A stretch of DNA of 47,362 bases from an uncultured Eubacteriales bacterium (GCA_900548615.1 URKW01000004.1:1-47362), one strand, 5' to 3'. Counted from the stretch's first letter, positions 1 to 8,757 are shown. Numbers and translations are program-made. Notes: generated by a model not told the origin, from the letters alone.

Positions 1-1
1 G

Positions 2-64
2 CCGGGCGCCCTCGCACAGCTGGCAGCGCAGGTGGAGCCGCTCATCCGCAGGCACACCGTCTGA
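2..64 (+). CDS. C-terminal end of an unidentified protein (partial)
   Basis: An open frame enters from the left edge and ends at TGA 62-64. Its last residues read LAQLAAQVEPLIRRHTV, an amphipathic helix-like tail. It ends 17 bases before the next start, and the AGGAGG of the MBL gene directly follows the stop, so the two genes are probably one transcript. Too little remains to name a family. Confidence 0.5.
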   Translation, partial: PGALAQLAAQVEPLIRRHTV

Positions 65-81
65 TAAAGGAGGAAAGCACC

Positions 82-960
82 ATGTACGAACTGACCCAGG
101 TGGCCGGAAACAGCTACTATATCCAGAGCCCGGCCAAGATCGGCCTCGTGCGCCTGAACGACACAGACGTCTGCCTCATCGACAGCGGCAACGACAAGGA
201 GGCTGGGCGCAAGGTGCGCCAGATCCTCGACGCCAACGGCTGGCACCTGACCGCCATCTACAACACCCATTCCAATGCCGACCACATCGGCGGCAACCGC
301 TATTTGCAGGGTCAGACCAAGTGCAAAATTTACGCGCAGGGCATCGAGTGCGACATTACCCGGCATCCGGTGCTGGAGCCTGCATTCCTGTACGGCGGCT
401 TTCCGCCCAAGGATCTGCGCCACAAATTTCTGATGGCGCAGGAGAGCGACGCCAAGGAGCTGACGCCCGGCGTGCTGCCGGAGGGCTTTGCACTGCTGCA
501 ATTGCCGGGGCACTTCTTCCACATGGTGGGCTTCCGCAGCCCGGACGATGTGGTGTATCTGGCGGACTGCCTGTCCAGCCGCGAGACGCTGGACAAGTAC
601 CAGATCGGCTTCGTCTACGATGTGGCCGCCTATCTGGACACGCTGGAAAAGGTGAAAACCATGCAGGCTGCCGCTTTCGTTCCCGCTCACGCCGAGGTGA
701 CGGAGGATATCGCCCCGCTGGCCCAGTACAACATCGATAAGGTGCTGGAGATCGCCGACCACATGGTGGAGTTGTGCGCCGAGCCTGTCATCTTCGAGGA
801 GCTGCTGAAGAAGCTGTTTGATGACTACGGCCTGACCCTGACCTTTGAGCAGTACGTGCTGGTGGGCAGCACCGTGAAGTCGTATCTGGCGTGGCTGAAG
901 GACACCGGACGGCTGACGGCGCTCTTTGAGGACAACCGCCTGCTGTGGAGGCGCGCATAA
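82..960 (+). CDS. MBL-fold metallo-hydrolase
   Basis: A 292-residue metallo-beta-lactamase-fold protein, probably a cytoplasmic hydrolase of unknown substrate. Visible fold marks are a leading beta strand ending in DSG (residues 34-36), the metal motif THSNADH (62-68), a later PGH, an LAD strand and a PAHAEV segment near residue 205. The usual motif is HxHxDH; here the second histidine is Asn65, giving H63-x-N65-x-D67-H68, which would alter the first metal site. The C-terminal 90 residues look helical, like the winged-helix tail of some MBL hydrolases. The start has a strong AGGAGG eight bases upstream. Fold assignment is secure; substrate is not. Confidence 0.85.
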   Translation: MYELTQVAGNSYYIQSPAKIGLVRLNDTDVCLIDSGNDKEAGRKVRQILDANGWHLTAIYNTHSNADHIGGNRYLQGQTKCKIYAQGIECDITRHPVLEPAFLYGGFPPKDLRHKFLMAQESDAKELTPGVLPEGFALLQLPGHFFHMVGFRSPDDVVYLADCLSSRETLDKYQIGFVYDVAAYLDTLEKVKTMQAAAFVPAHAEVTEDIAPLAQYNIDKVLEIADHMVELCAEPVIFEELLKKLFDDYGLTLTFEQYVLVGSTVKSYLAWLKDTGRLTALFEDNRLLWRRA

Positions 961-987
961 AGATATCTATCGCCGGATGACCGGAGA

Positions 988-1758
988 TCACGACAGCTTC
1001 TGCTGCTTTATCCACACGTCCATCACCAGACTGTGGGGCAGCAGCTTTGTCAGCGCGGCCTGTCCCCGCGCCACAAAGCCGTACTTGCACACATCCTTGC
1101 CCCGTTTGGCGTCCCGCCACGTGCGGCGCACAATGTCATCAGGGTCATACATGGCTGCGTATTTCTTCACAATGGCTTCGCCGTCGGTCACGGCCCGGTC
1201 GAAGAACGCGGTTTTTGTCCAGAAGGGGCATACCGCCATGACGCCAACGCCCTGACGGCGCAGCTCACGGTTCAGCGCCCGGCTGAAGCTGAGGACGAAG
1301 GCCTTGGTGGCGCCGTAAACGTTGATGTAGGGGATGGGCTGGAAGGCCGCCACCGACGCGATATTGATGATCTGGCTGCCCCGGGGCATGTAGGGCGCTG
1401 TCAGCTGGCACATGGCCACCACCGCCTGACAGTTCAGGTCGGTCATGTTCAGGTTGACCTCCAGCGGCGTGTCCAGCACCGCACTGAACTTGCCGTAGCC
1501 GCTGCAATTCATCAGCAGCCCCACCTGTACCGGTTCCTCCGCCAGCGCCGCCTTGTAAATATTGAAGCTGGCGCGATCCGTCAGATCCATGGCCAGCACC
1601 TGAATCGGGAAAGGCACGGTGTCGCGCAGAGCCTCCAGCTTGTCCCACTGGCGGGCGATGACCCATACTTCGTCAAATGTGCCGAACTGGTCAATGGTTT
1701 CGGCGAAGCGCTTTCCCATACCGCTGGAAGCGCCGGTGATGACCGCGATTTTCTTCAT
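988..1758 (-). CDS. Short-chain dehydrogenase/reductase (SDR)
   Basis: A 256-residue classical SDR that would reduce or oxidise a carbonyl or hydroxyl with NAD(P). The cofactor motif TGASSGMG lies at residues 8-15, the NCSGYG segment replaces the usual NNAG, and the catalytic Ser plus YGATK (YxxxK) follow near residue 150. Length is typical. It converges on the MBL gene with only 27 bases between and has its own minus-strand promoter. The pattern resembles the broad DltE/YqjQ-like SDR group. Nothing in the neighbourhood indicates a substrate. Confidence 0.88.
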   Translation of the reverse strand: MKKIAVITGASSGMGKRFAETIDQFGTFDEVWVIARQWDKLEALRDTVPFPIQVLAMDLTDRASFNIYKAALAEEPVQVGLLMNCSGYGKFSAVLDTPLEVNLNMTDLNCQAVVAMCQLTAPYMPRGSQIINIASVAAFQPIPYINVYGATKAFVLSFSRALNRELRRQGVGVMAVCPFWTKTAFFDRAVTDGEAIVKKYAAMYDPDDIVRRTWRDAKRGKDVCKYGFVARGQAALTKLLPHSLVMDVWIKQQKLS

Positions 1759-1784
1759 AGGGCATCCATCCTTTCTTTGCTCCC

Positions 1785-1813
1785 ATTATGCCATGTCCCG
1801 TGAGATTTGGCAA
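1785..1813 (-). promoter_or_regulatory. Sigma-A promoter of the SDR gene
   Basis: On the minus strand, -35 TTGCCA (1813-1808) and -10 CATAAT (1790-1785) are separated by exactly 17 bases. The -10 lies 27 bases upstream of the SDR start. Confidence 0.65.
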
Positions 1814-1825
1814 GGGACAAACCGC

Positions 1826-1854
1826 TTGACAGGCGGCGCGGCATTGCCTATAAT
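1826..1854 (+). promoter_or_regulatory. Consensus sigma-A promoter of the GNAT gene
   Basis: A perfect TTGACA (1826-1831), 17 bases, and a perfect TATAAT (1849-1854). It is back to back with the SDR promoter; their -35 boxes are 12 bases apart, so the two divergent genes may influence each other. Confidence 0.85.
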
Positions 1855-1883
1855 ACGAAAAAAAGCAGTCAGGAGGATTTCCC

Positions 1884-2405
1884 ATGATCCGAAAAGGCAT
1901 CGAACAGGATATCCCGCACATTGCGGCGATTTATGAGAATATCCACGACAATGAGGAGTGCGGCAAGTCCACCGTAGGTTGGATACGCGGCGTATACCCC
2001 ACGGCGGATACGGCCCGTGCGGCGCTGGACGCCGACGACCTGTTCGTCATGGAGGAGGGCGGCGCGGTGGTAGCGGCGGCCCGCATCAACAGGATTCAGG
2101 TGCCGGTGTATGCCGATGTACCGTGGCGCTACCCCGATGTACCGGATGAGCAGGTGATGGTGCTGCACACACTGGTGGTAGAGCCCGCCTGTTCCGGAAA
2201 GGGCTACGGCACGAAATTTGTCGCGTTCTATGAGGACTATGCCCGTGAAAACGGCTGCCCCTACCTGCGGATGGACACCAACGCCCGCAATAAGGCGGCG
2301 CGGAAGCTGTACGCCGGTCTGGGCTATTGGGAGGCGGGCATCATGCCCTGCGTGTTCAATGGCATCCCCGACGTCCAGCTGGTCTGTCTGGAAAAGAAGC
2401 TATAA
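1884..2405 (+). CDS. GNAT-family N-acetyltransferase
   Basis: A 173-residue Gcn5-related acetyltransferase that transfers acetyl from acetyl-CoA to an unknown amine. The LVVEPACSGKGYG segment (about residues 95-107) is motif A with the R/Q-x-x-G-x-G/A pyrophosphate loop in a variant form, followed by the typical NxxARKLY-like NARNKAARKLYAGLGY. The protein ends soon after that, as usual for the family. An AGGAGG lies 8 bases before the ATG. It is monocistronic: consensus promoter upstream, strong hairpin terminator downstream. Confidence 0.88.
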   Translation: MIRKGIEQDIPHIAAIYENIHDNEECGKSTVGWIRGVYPTADTARAALDADDLFVMEEGGAVVAAARINRIQVPVYADVPWRYPDVPDEQVMVLHTLVVEPACSGKGYGTKFVAFYEDYARENGCPYLRMDTNARNKAARKLYAGLGYWEAGIMPCVFNGIPDVQLVCLEKKL

Positions 2406-2414
2406 TATAATGTA

Positions 2415-2448
2415 CCGCCGGAGCCATTCACATGGCTCCGGCGGTTTT
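2415..2448 (+). terminator. Rho-independent terminator after the GNAT gene
   Basis: A 13-bp perfect stem (2415-2427 with 2432-2444), a four-base loop and TTTT. It starts ten bases after the GNAT stop. Confidence 0.85.
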
Positions 2449-2550
2449 CTGCAAAAAATGGCAGCCTTCGCCATATTCTTAACACTCCATTAACGGCGTA
2501 TGGGATTATAATATGCCATCAAAAAATATGCGCAGAAGGGCGGTAAGACC

Positions 2551-3471
2551 ATGGATATTTGGAAAGAGCTTCAGGACGAGGGCATCGATACGGCGCTTTT
2601 GGATGAAATACGTCATTTCCGTAGCCAGTATCCCGCTGCGCCGGAGGCAGAGGCGCGCATTCCCGTGCCGCGCTTTCTGTACTACGGCAAGGAGATTTGG
2701 GAGAGCGCGGCGGCGGCGCTGCTGTGCGGCGAGCATCTGCTGCTGGCAGGCCCCAAGGCCACCGGCAAGAACGTGCTGGCGGAGAATCTTGCCGCCGTGT
2801 TCGGCCGTCCCAACTGGGATGTGTCCATGTATGTGAACGTGGACGCCGCGTCCCTGATCGGCGCGGACACCCTGAAGGACGGCAAGGTGGTGTTCCGGGA
2901 GGGCCCCATCTGCCAGTGCGCCCGTTTGGGCGGCTTCGGCGTGCTGGACGAGGTGAACATGGCGAAGAACGAGGCGCTGGCGGTGCTGCATGCCACGCTG
3001 GACTTCCGCCGCGTCATCGATGTTCCCGGCTATGAGCGCATCGAGCTTGACCCCGCCACCCGCTTCATCGGCACCATGAACTACGGCTACGCCGGAACAC
3101 GTGAGTTGAACGAGGCGCTGGTGTCCCGCTTTGTAGTGCTGGACATGCCGGTGATCTCCGAGGATAACCTGCAAAAGCTGCTGCGGAGGGGCTTTCCGGA
3201 GCTGAGCACCAAGTGGGTGGAGCAGTTCTCCGCCCTGTTCCGCGACCTGCGGCAGAAGTGCGACAACGGCGAGATCTCCACCAAGGCCCTTGACCTGCGT
3301 GGCCTGCTGTCGTCGCTGCACCTGATCGAAAAGGGCATCACCTCTGGCGAGGCGCTGAAGCTGGGTATCATCAACAAGGCCTTCGATCCCTTCGAGCGGC
3401 AGCTGGTGGCGGACGCGGTGTGGAGCCGCATTCCACAGAACGCCGACCGGGCGAAGCTGTTTGGCAACTGA
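2551..3471 (+). CDS. MoxR-like AAA+ ATPase
   Basis: A 306-residue AAA+ ATPase of the MoxR/CbbQ/NorQ class, which acts as a chaperone-like remodeller with a von Willebrand partner. Residues 67-74 read GPKATGKN, a Walker A in which the usual Ser/Thr after Lys73 is Asn. Walker B is GVLDEVNMA, and FIGTMNYGYAGTRELNEALVSRF contains the sensor 1 Asn and the arginine-finger region. It overlaps the next gene's possible TTG start and shares its transcript. A TATAAT-like -10 (2507-2512) lies upstream, but I see no convincing -35. The target of the complex is not evident. Confidence 0.85.
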   Translation: MDIWKELQDEGIDTALLDEIRHFRSQYPAAPEAEARIPVPRFLYYGKEIWESAAAALLCGEHLLLAGPKATGKNVLAENLAAVFGRPNWDVSMYVNVDAASLIGADTLKDGKVVFREGPICQCARLGGFGVLDEVNMAKNEALAVLHATLDFRRVIDVPGYERIELDPATRFIGTMNYGYAGTRELNEALVSRFVVLDMPVISEDNLQKLLRRGFPELSTKWVEQFSALFRDLRQKCDNGEISTKALDLRGLLSSLHLIEKGITSGEALKLGIINKAFDPFERQLVADAVWSRIPQNADRAKLFGN

Positions 3472-3472
3472 T

Positions 3473-5182
3473 ATGGACAGAGAAGATATCCAGAGCCGCC
3501 GTGCGGCCAATCAGGTGTGGAACGGCGCGGAAAACTATGACGTCCGTCCGGAGTTCCAGTCCTATGACAGCGATGGCGAGGCGCAGCTGTATTTCAATAC
3601 CATCATCGGCCTTGTGTACCGGTATTACCAATTTGACCGCTTCAAGCCCCTGTTTCACACCTTTCAGCACCAGCCCAAGGGCGAGCTGTACAGCGACCTG
3701 TTCTGGCTGGGATTGGAGGGCGCGGCCTACCGCCGGGCGCTGCCGGATCGTCCCGTATTGCAGGAGCTGCGGCAGGACTATGCCCGCCGAGTGGTGAAAG
3801 AAGCGCATGCCGCCGATCCGCAAAGCGCGGAGAGCCTGCACGCGGCGTGGTTCCGGCGGGCGCTGGGCCAGCCGGAGCAGGAGGACGCCTGGCAGAAGGG
3901 CGTGCTGGACGCCCTGACCTTCGATCCCACGTGGGACGAGCAGCAGATCATGGATCGCATGGAAGCGCTGCTGTATCAGTACTTCCACCGGGCCCGCCGC
4001 AGCGTCACCGACCGTCAGTGGAGCATGTGGGTCGGCCGTTCTATCGGAAAGGGCAGACGCACCAGCCGCTTCGTGCAGCCCAACGCCCTGCGCCGTCTGG
4101 AGCAGTCCGGCGGCGGCCCCGACGAGGAGGAGACGGGGAAGAAGCGCCCGCATCCCTTATCGTTTTTGCAGGGAAGAACGCCGGAGCTGATCCTGCGGCG
4201 CTATGTGGAGGACTGTTTCGGCGTGTCCATGCTGACGCCGCCGGAGCTGGCACAGGTAGAGCGGGAGCTGTGCACCGGCGTGCATAAAAACTGCCGCCTG
4301 CACTTTACCAAAGGTGAGCCCGTCAAGCACGAGCTGAGCCGGGAGACCGCGTGGGATGTGGAGACATTCCGTCAGCAGCGGAAGAAAAACCGCGCCTACT
4401 ATCAGGCTCATCTGGTGGAAAACAAACTCATCATCGCCCAACTGACACAAAAGCTGCAAAATACGATCCTGCTGCAAAGCGACGTATCCGTCAATCTGGC
4501 CCGTGCGGGGCAGCTTTATGCGCCGATTGCGTGGCGCAGCGCGGCGCTGGAGGAGGAAAAGGTGTTCGTCCAGCGGCAGCAGAGCGAGCTGGGCGACCTG
4601 ACGGTGGATATTCTGCTGGACGGCTCCGCCTCCCAGAACCGGCAGCAGGAAAAGCTGTCCACACAGGCCTATCTGATCGCGGAAAGTCTGGAGCGCTGCC
4701 GCATTCCCGTGCGGGTGACGGAGTTCTGCTCCGTCAGCGGCTGCACGGTGCTGCGGATCCTGCGGGACTATGACCAGCGGGGCAGAAACGATGCCATCTT
4801 CGACTATGTGGCCGCCGGGTGGAACCGGGACGGGCTGGCCCTGCGGGCTATGGGGTGGCTGATGCGCCGCAGCCGCAGCGACCACCGGCTGCTCATCATC
4901 CTTTCCGACGCCAGTCCCAATGACGACCAGCGCATCCCCATCGGCGCGCTGCCGCTGGGCGGCTATGTGTACAGCGGCAAGCGCGGCATTCAGGATACCG
5001 CCACGGAAGCCGGTCTGCTGCGCCGTCAGGGCATCACGCCTGTATGCGTGTTTACCGGCAGCGACCTGGAGCTGGAGGGCGGCCGGAAGATCTACGGCAA
5101 GGCTCTGACACGCATCCCCACCATCGGATGGTTCGCCGACGCGGTCAGCAAGCTGATCCAGGGGCAGATACGCCAGCTATAG
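3473..5182 (+). CDS. VWA-domain protein, partner of the MoxR-like ATPase
   Basis: A 569-residue protein whose C-terminal third is a von Willebrand A domain. The metal (MIDAS) motif DGSAS lies near residue 384, with the threonine/aspartate loop SDASPNDDQR near residue 475. It resembles the CobT/NorD-like proteins that pair with MoxR-type ATPases. The N-terminal 370 residues are mostly helical and charged, with no signal peptide or membrane segment. The ATG at 3473 starts just after the ATPase stop at 3471; an in-frame TTG at 3461 is an alternative. No good Shine-Dalgarno is seen, which suggests translational coupling. Client unknown. Confidence 0.8.
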   Translation: MDREDIQSRRAANQVWNGAENYDVRPEFQSYDSDGEAQLYFNTIIGLVYRYYQFDRFKPLFHTFQHQPKGELYSDLFWLGLEGAAYRRALPDRPVLQELRQDYARRVVKEAHAADPQSAESLHAAWFRRALGQPEQEDAWQKGVLDALTFDPTWDEQQIMDRMEALLYQYFHRARRSVTDRQWSMWVGRSIGKGRRTSRFVQPNALRRLEQSGGGPDEEETGKKRPHPLSFLQGRTPELILRRYVEDCFGVSMLTPPELAQVERELCTGVHKNCRLHFTKGEPVKHELSRETAWDVETFRQQRKKNRAYYQAHLVENKLIIAQLTQKLQNTILLQSDVSVNLARAGQLYAPIAWRSAALEEEKVFVQRQQSELGDLTVDILLDGSASQNRQQEKLSTQAYLIAESLERCRIPVRVTEFCSVSGCTVLRILRDYDQRGRNDAIFDYVAAGWNRDGLALRAMGWLMRRSRSDHRLLIILSDASPNDDQRIPIGALPLGGYVYSGKRGIQDTATEAGLLRRQGITPVCVFTGSDLELEGGRKIYGKALTRIPTIGWFADAVSKLIQGQIRQL

Positions 5183-5189
5183 AGAGCCC

Positions 5190-5223
5190 AGCGGCACGGG
5201 AAGCACCGGCTTCCCGTGCCGCT
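5190..5223 (+). terminator. Strong hairpin after the VWA gene
   Basis: A perfect 15-bp GC-rich stem (5190-5204 with 5209-5223) and four-base loop. There is no T run, so termination here is likely but not certain. Confidence 0.55.
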
Positions 5224-5244
5224 GCTTCTCTGGGTGAAAAAATG

Positions 5245-5273
5245 TTGACATCCAAAGATCGATATAGTATACT
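5245..5273 (+). promoter_or_regulatory. Sigma-A promoter of the valS T-box transcript
   Basis: TTGACA (5245-5250), 17 bases, TATACT (5268-5273). It begins a roughly 300-base untranslated leader. Confidence 0.85.
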
Positions 5274-5279
5274 ATCTGC

Positions 5280-5540
5280 AATATTGAACAGCAATGAAGG
5301 GAAGCAGTAGGCGGTCAGCAGATGCCGAGAGAGAGCGCGGTCGGTGTAAGCGCTCGTGACGCCCCGCCAAAGTCGTCCCTGAGCTTTCGGCTGAACGTGC
5401 AGTAGGCCGCAACGGCTGCCCTCCGTTAGCGGGGCGCGGTGTGACAGCACCGCATGAGTGCGGGAACATTCCCGAATACAGGTGGTACCACGGACAATCG
5501 TTCGCCCTGTTTTGCTATGGCAAAACGGAGCGATTTTTTG
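5280..5540 (+). promoter_or_regulatory. T-box leader of valS
   Basis: A tRNA-sensing leader that lets transcription proceed when uncharged tRNA-Val binds. The T-box sequence AGGTGGTACCACGG is at 5480-5493. The Stem I distal region carries AGAGAGAGCGCGGTCGGTGTAAGC (in parts: AGAGAG near 5330, GGTGTAAGC near 5343), and AGTAGG...AACGG is at 5400-5415, all familiar T-box landmarks. A terminator (5496-5539, ending in six T) overlaps the antiterminator partner. Two GTC valine triplets at 5372-5377, just before CCTGAGC, are candidates for the specifier, but I could not fix it without folding. Confidence 0.88.
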
Positions 5541-5577
5541 TTGCCCTTTTTGCCAAATACGGAAAGGAGAACTCCCT

Positions 5578-8211
5578 ATGCATAAGGAATTACCGAAAGT
5601 GTACGATCCGCGGGAGGTGGAGTCCAGCATCTACAAGATGTGGATGGATAACGACTGCTTCCGCGCCGATCCCAACCCCGACAAGAAGCCTTTTTCCATC
5701 GTCATGCCGCCTCCCAACGTCACCGGCCAGCTCCACATGGGCCACGCCATGGACTGCACGCTGCAGGACATTCTGATCCGCTATAAGCGCATGCAGGGCT
5801 ACGAAGCCCTGTGGCTGCCCGGCAGCGACCACGCCGGCATCGCCACCCAGATCAAGGTGGAGGAGGAGCTGCGTAAGAGCGAAGGCCTGACCCGCCACGA
5901 TCTGGGCCGCGAGAAGTTCCTGGAGCGCGTCTGGGCGTGGAAGGAGAAGTACGGCAGCCGCATCGTGGAGCAGCAGAAGAAGATGGGCGCATCCTGCGAC
6001 TGGAGCCGTGACCGCTTCACCATGGACGAGGGCTGCTCCCGCGCCGTCCGCGAGACCTTCTGCGAGCTGTATGAAAAGGGCCTGATCTACAAGGGCAGCC
6101 GCATCATCAACTGGTGTCCCCACTGCCTGACCGCCCTGTCCGACGCCGAGGTGGAATACACCGAAAAGCCCGGCAATCTGTGGTACGTCCGCTATCCGCT
6201 GGCCGACGGCACCGGCGATATCATCATCGCCACCACCCGTCCCGAGACCATGATGGGCGATACCGGCGTGGCGGTGAACCCGGAGGACGAGAAGTTCAAG
6301 CACCTGATCGGCAAGAAGTGCATCCTGCCCATCATGAACCGGGAGATCCCCATCGTGGGCGACGAGTACTGCGAGATCGGCTTCGGCACCGGCGCGGTGA
6401 AGATGACGCCCGCCCACGACCCCAACGACTTCGAGGTGGGCCTGCGCCACAATCTGGAGGTCATCCGCTGCATCGCCGATGACGGCACCATCAACGAGAA
6501 TGGCGGCCGCTATCAGGGCATGGATCGCTATGAGTGCCGCAAGGCCATCGTGGCCGATCTGGAGGCCGAGGGCTATCTGGTGAAAACCGAGCCCTACAGC
6601 CACAACGTGGGAACCTGCTACCGCTGCCATAACGACGTGGAGCCGCTGATTAGCGCCCAGTGGTTCGTGAAGATGGCGCCCTTGGCTAAGGAGGCCATCC
6701 GCGTGGTGGAGGACGGCACCGTCAAGTTCGTGCCCGAGCGCTTCACCAAGACCTATATCAACTGGATGGAGAACGTCCACGACTGGTGCATCTCCCGTCA
6801 GCTATGGTGGGGCCATCAGATCCCCGCGTGGTACTGCGATGAGTGCGGCCATATCAACGTCAGCCGTCAGGATCCCACCAAGTGCGAGAAGTGCGGCTGC
6901 ACCCACCTGACCCGCGAGGAGGACGTGCTGGACACCTGGTTCAGCTCCGCCCTGTGGCCCTTCTCCACGCTGGGCTGGCCCGATCTGAACGCTCCCGACC
7001 TGAACTACTGGTATCCCACCTCCGTGCTGGTCACCGGCTACGATATCATCTTCTTCTGGGTGGCACGCATGATCTTCTCCGGCATGGAGCAGATGAAGAA
7101 GGAGCCCTTTAAGACTGTGCTGATCCACGGTCTGGTGCGCGATGACAAGGGCCGCAAGATGTCCAAGTCGCTGGGCAACGGCATCGACCCGCTGGAGATG
7201 GCGGAGAAGTACGGCGCCGACGCGCTGCGCTTCAACCTGATCACCGGCAACAGCCCCGGCAACGACATGCGCTTCTTCGTGGAAAAGTGCGAGGCAATGC
7301 GCAACTTTGCCAATAAGATCTGGAACGCCAGCCGCTTTGTGATGATGAACCTTACCATCGACAAGGTGGAGCTGCCGGAGAAGCTGGAGCTGGAGGACAA
7401 GTGGGTGCTCAGCAAGCTGAATACCCTGATTCGTGAGGTCACCGAGAACATGGATGCCTACGAACTGGGCGTGGCCTCCGCCAAGATCTACGACTTCATC
7501 TGGGACACCTATTGCGACTGGTATATCGAGCTGACCAAGACCCGCCTGAATGGCGAGGACGCCGCAGCCAAGCTGGCCGCCGAGAACGTGCTTTGCTATG
7601 TGCTGCTGCGTATCCTGGAACTGCTGCATCCCTTCATGCCGTTCCTGACGGAGGAGATCTGGCAGGCACTGCCCCACGAAGGCGATTTCCTGATCCGCGC
7701 TGCATGGCCCACCTATCAGGATGCGCTGCATTTCCCCCAGGCGGAGTCCGACATGGAGAATGTGAAGGACGCCATTACCGCTGTCCGTGCCCGCCGCGCC
7801 GAGATGAACGTGCCGCCCTCCAAGAAGGCGCAGCTGATCCTTGTGACCAAGCGGCCTGAGACCTACGAGGTGGGCAAGCACTTCATTACCCGCATGGCCT
7901 ATGCCAGCGAGGTAACGGTCACCGCTCAGGCACCCGCTGATCTGAAGGGCATGGTCACCGTGGCGACCCACGACGCCAACATCTATCTGCCGCTGGCAGA
8001 GCTGGTGGACATTGCCGCCGAGCTGGAGCGCATCGCCAAGGAAAAGGCCAAGGCCGAGGACAACCTGAAGCGTATCGAGGCCAAGCTGGCCAACGAGTCC
8101 TTCACCTCCCGCGCCCCAGAGAACGTGGTCAACGCCGAGCGGGAAAAGGCCGAAAAGGCCCGTTCCCTCATCGCCAAGCTGGAGGAATCCGCCGCTGCCA
8201 TGAAGCTGTAA
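5578..8211 (+). CDS. valS: Valyl-tRNA synthetase
   Basis: Charges tRNA-Val with valine in the cytoplasm. The 877-residue length matches bacterial ValRS. The class I HIGH motif appears as HMGH near residue 50, the KMSKS motif is exact (GRKMSKSLGNG, near residue 528), and a zinc-ribbon-like CDECGH...CEKCGC insertion sits near residues 420-440. The C-terminal 70 residues form a charged coiled coil typical of ValRS, which contacts tRNA. The ATG at 5578 is preceded by GGAAAGGAG and follows the T-box terminator. Upstream in-frame ATG codons lie inside the T-box RNA and are not used. Confidence 0.97.
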   Translation: MHKELPKVYDPREVESSIYKMWMDNDCFRADPNPDKKPFSIVMPPPNVTGQLHMGHAMDCTLQDILIRYKRMQGYEALWLPGSDHAGIATQIKVEEELRKSEGLTRHDLGREKFLERVWAWKEKYGSRIVEQQKKMGASCDWSRDRFTMDEGCSRAVRETFCELYEKGLIYKGSRIINWCPHCLTALSDAEVEYTEKPGNLWYVRYPLADGTGDIIIATTRPETMMGDTGVAVNPEDEKFKHLIGKKCILPIMNREIPIVGDEYCEIGFGTGAVKMTPAHDPNDFEVGLRHNLEVIRCIADDGTINENGGRYQGMDRYECRKAIVADLEAEGYLVKTEPYSHNVGTCYRCHNDVEPLISAQWFVKMAPLAKEAIRVVEDGTVKFVPERFTKTYINWMENVHDWCISRQLWWGHQIPAWYCDECGHINVSRQDPTKCEKCGCTHLTREEDVLDTWFSSALWPFSTLGWPDLNAPDLNYWYPTSVLVTGYDIIFFWVARMIFSGMEQMKKEPFKTVLIHGLVRDDKGRKMSKSLGNGIDPLEMAEKYGADALRFNLITGNSPGNDMRFFVEKCEAMRNFANKIWNASRFVMMNLTIDKVELPEKLELEDKWVLSKLNTLIREVTENMDAYELGVASAKIYDFIWDTYCDWYIELTKTRLNGEDAAAKLAAENVLCYVLLRILELLHPFMPFLTEEIWQALPHEGDFLIRAAWPTYQDALHFPQAESDMENVKDAITAVRARRAEMNVPPSKKAQLILVTKRPETYEVGKHFITRMAYASEVTVTAQAPADLKGMVTVATHDANIYLPLAELVDIAAELERIAKEKAKAEDNLKRIEAKLANESFTSRAPENVVNAEREKAEKARSLIAKLEESAAAMKL

Positions 8212-8309
8212 GGCAGAGAATGCTTGCCAACCCATAAAATCAGCAAAAAGCTTGGATTTGCCGGTTTCATCGGCGGATTTCGTGTAAAAGCGCAAGTGAA
8301 TTTTCGTAT

Positions 8310-8349
8310 AATCACCGTAGAGAGTTTTCTCTGCGGTGATTATTTTTTT
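8310..8349 (+). terminator. Rho-independent terminator of valS
   Basis: A 13-bp stem with one G-T pair (8310-8322 with 8329-8341) followed by seven T. A TATAAT at 8307-8312 touches its left arm and could be a -10 box, in which case the hairpin would be an attenuator for spoIIA; I consider valS termination more likely. Confidence 0.8.
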
Positions 8350-8418
8350 GCGCCGGAAGCGACAGGAGTACAGCGCATCGAAGCGGGTGCGTTCAGATCG
8401 GGACAAAGGAGCGTCAAA

Positions 8419-8724
8419 ATGGAAGTAACGGCCACATGCCAGGACAGAATTCTGGAACTGTATTTGAAAGGAGAGCTGGACCATCACGGGGCGAAAGGCC
8501 TGCTGACGAAGCTGGAGCGGGAGATCGAAGCCTCGCTGCCGTCGGAGCTGGTGCTGGATTTCAGCGGCATCACGTTTATGGACAGTGCAGGTATCGCCGT
8601 GGCGCTGCGGGGATGGCAGCGTATGCGGGAGCTGGGCGGCTGTGTGGAGCTGCGGCATGTAGCGCCCCAGCCAAAAAAGGTGCTGGAAGCAGCCGGGTTG
8701 GGGCGAATGATGGCCATACGGTAG
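8419..8724 (+). CDS. spoIIAA: Anti-sigma F factor antagonist
   Basis: A 101-residue STAS-domain protein that releases sigma F in the forespore by binding the anti-sigma factor SpoIIAB. The phosphorylated serine is in DFSGITFMDSAGIAV (DSAG), the signature of the family. Length fits SpoIIAA (about 116). The ATG at 8419 has AAAGGAG eight bases upstream; the longer reading from 8224 runs through the valS terminator and is not real. First gene of the spoIIAA-spoIIAB-sigF operon. The promoter was not identified with confidence: a sigma-H-like AGTGAAT is present near 8295, but the matching -35 is badly spaced. Confidence 0.93.
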   Translation: MEVTATCQDRILELYLKGELDHHGAKGLLTKLEREIEASLPSELVLDFSGITFMDSAGIAVALRGWQRMRELGGCVELRHVAPQPKKVLEAAGLGRMMAIR

Positions 8725-8739
8725 TCATAAACACAAAAA

Positions 8740-8757
8740 CTGCGGCCTAAGCCGCAG
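8740..8757 (+). other. Hairpin between spoIIAA and spoIIAB
   Basis: A perfect 7-bp GC stem (8740-8746 with 8751-8757) flanked by AAAAA and AAAA, with no T run. It sits in an 86-base gap inside an operon whose genes are usually nearly contiguous. Confidence 0.5.

Noticed and set aside
8307..8350. An attenuator controlling spoIIA.
   Set aside because: The -10-like TATAAT overlapping the hairpin has no good -35, and the hairpin suits valS termination. Not excluded, but unsupported.
5590..8658. Two long minus-strand frames (396 and 618 residues) across valS and spoIIAA.
   Set aside because: Both are antisense shadows of valS with low-complexity composition. The second also runs through the valS terminator.
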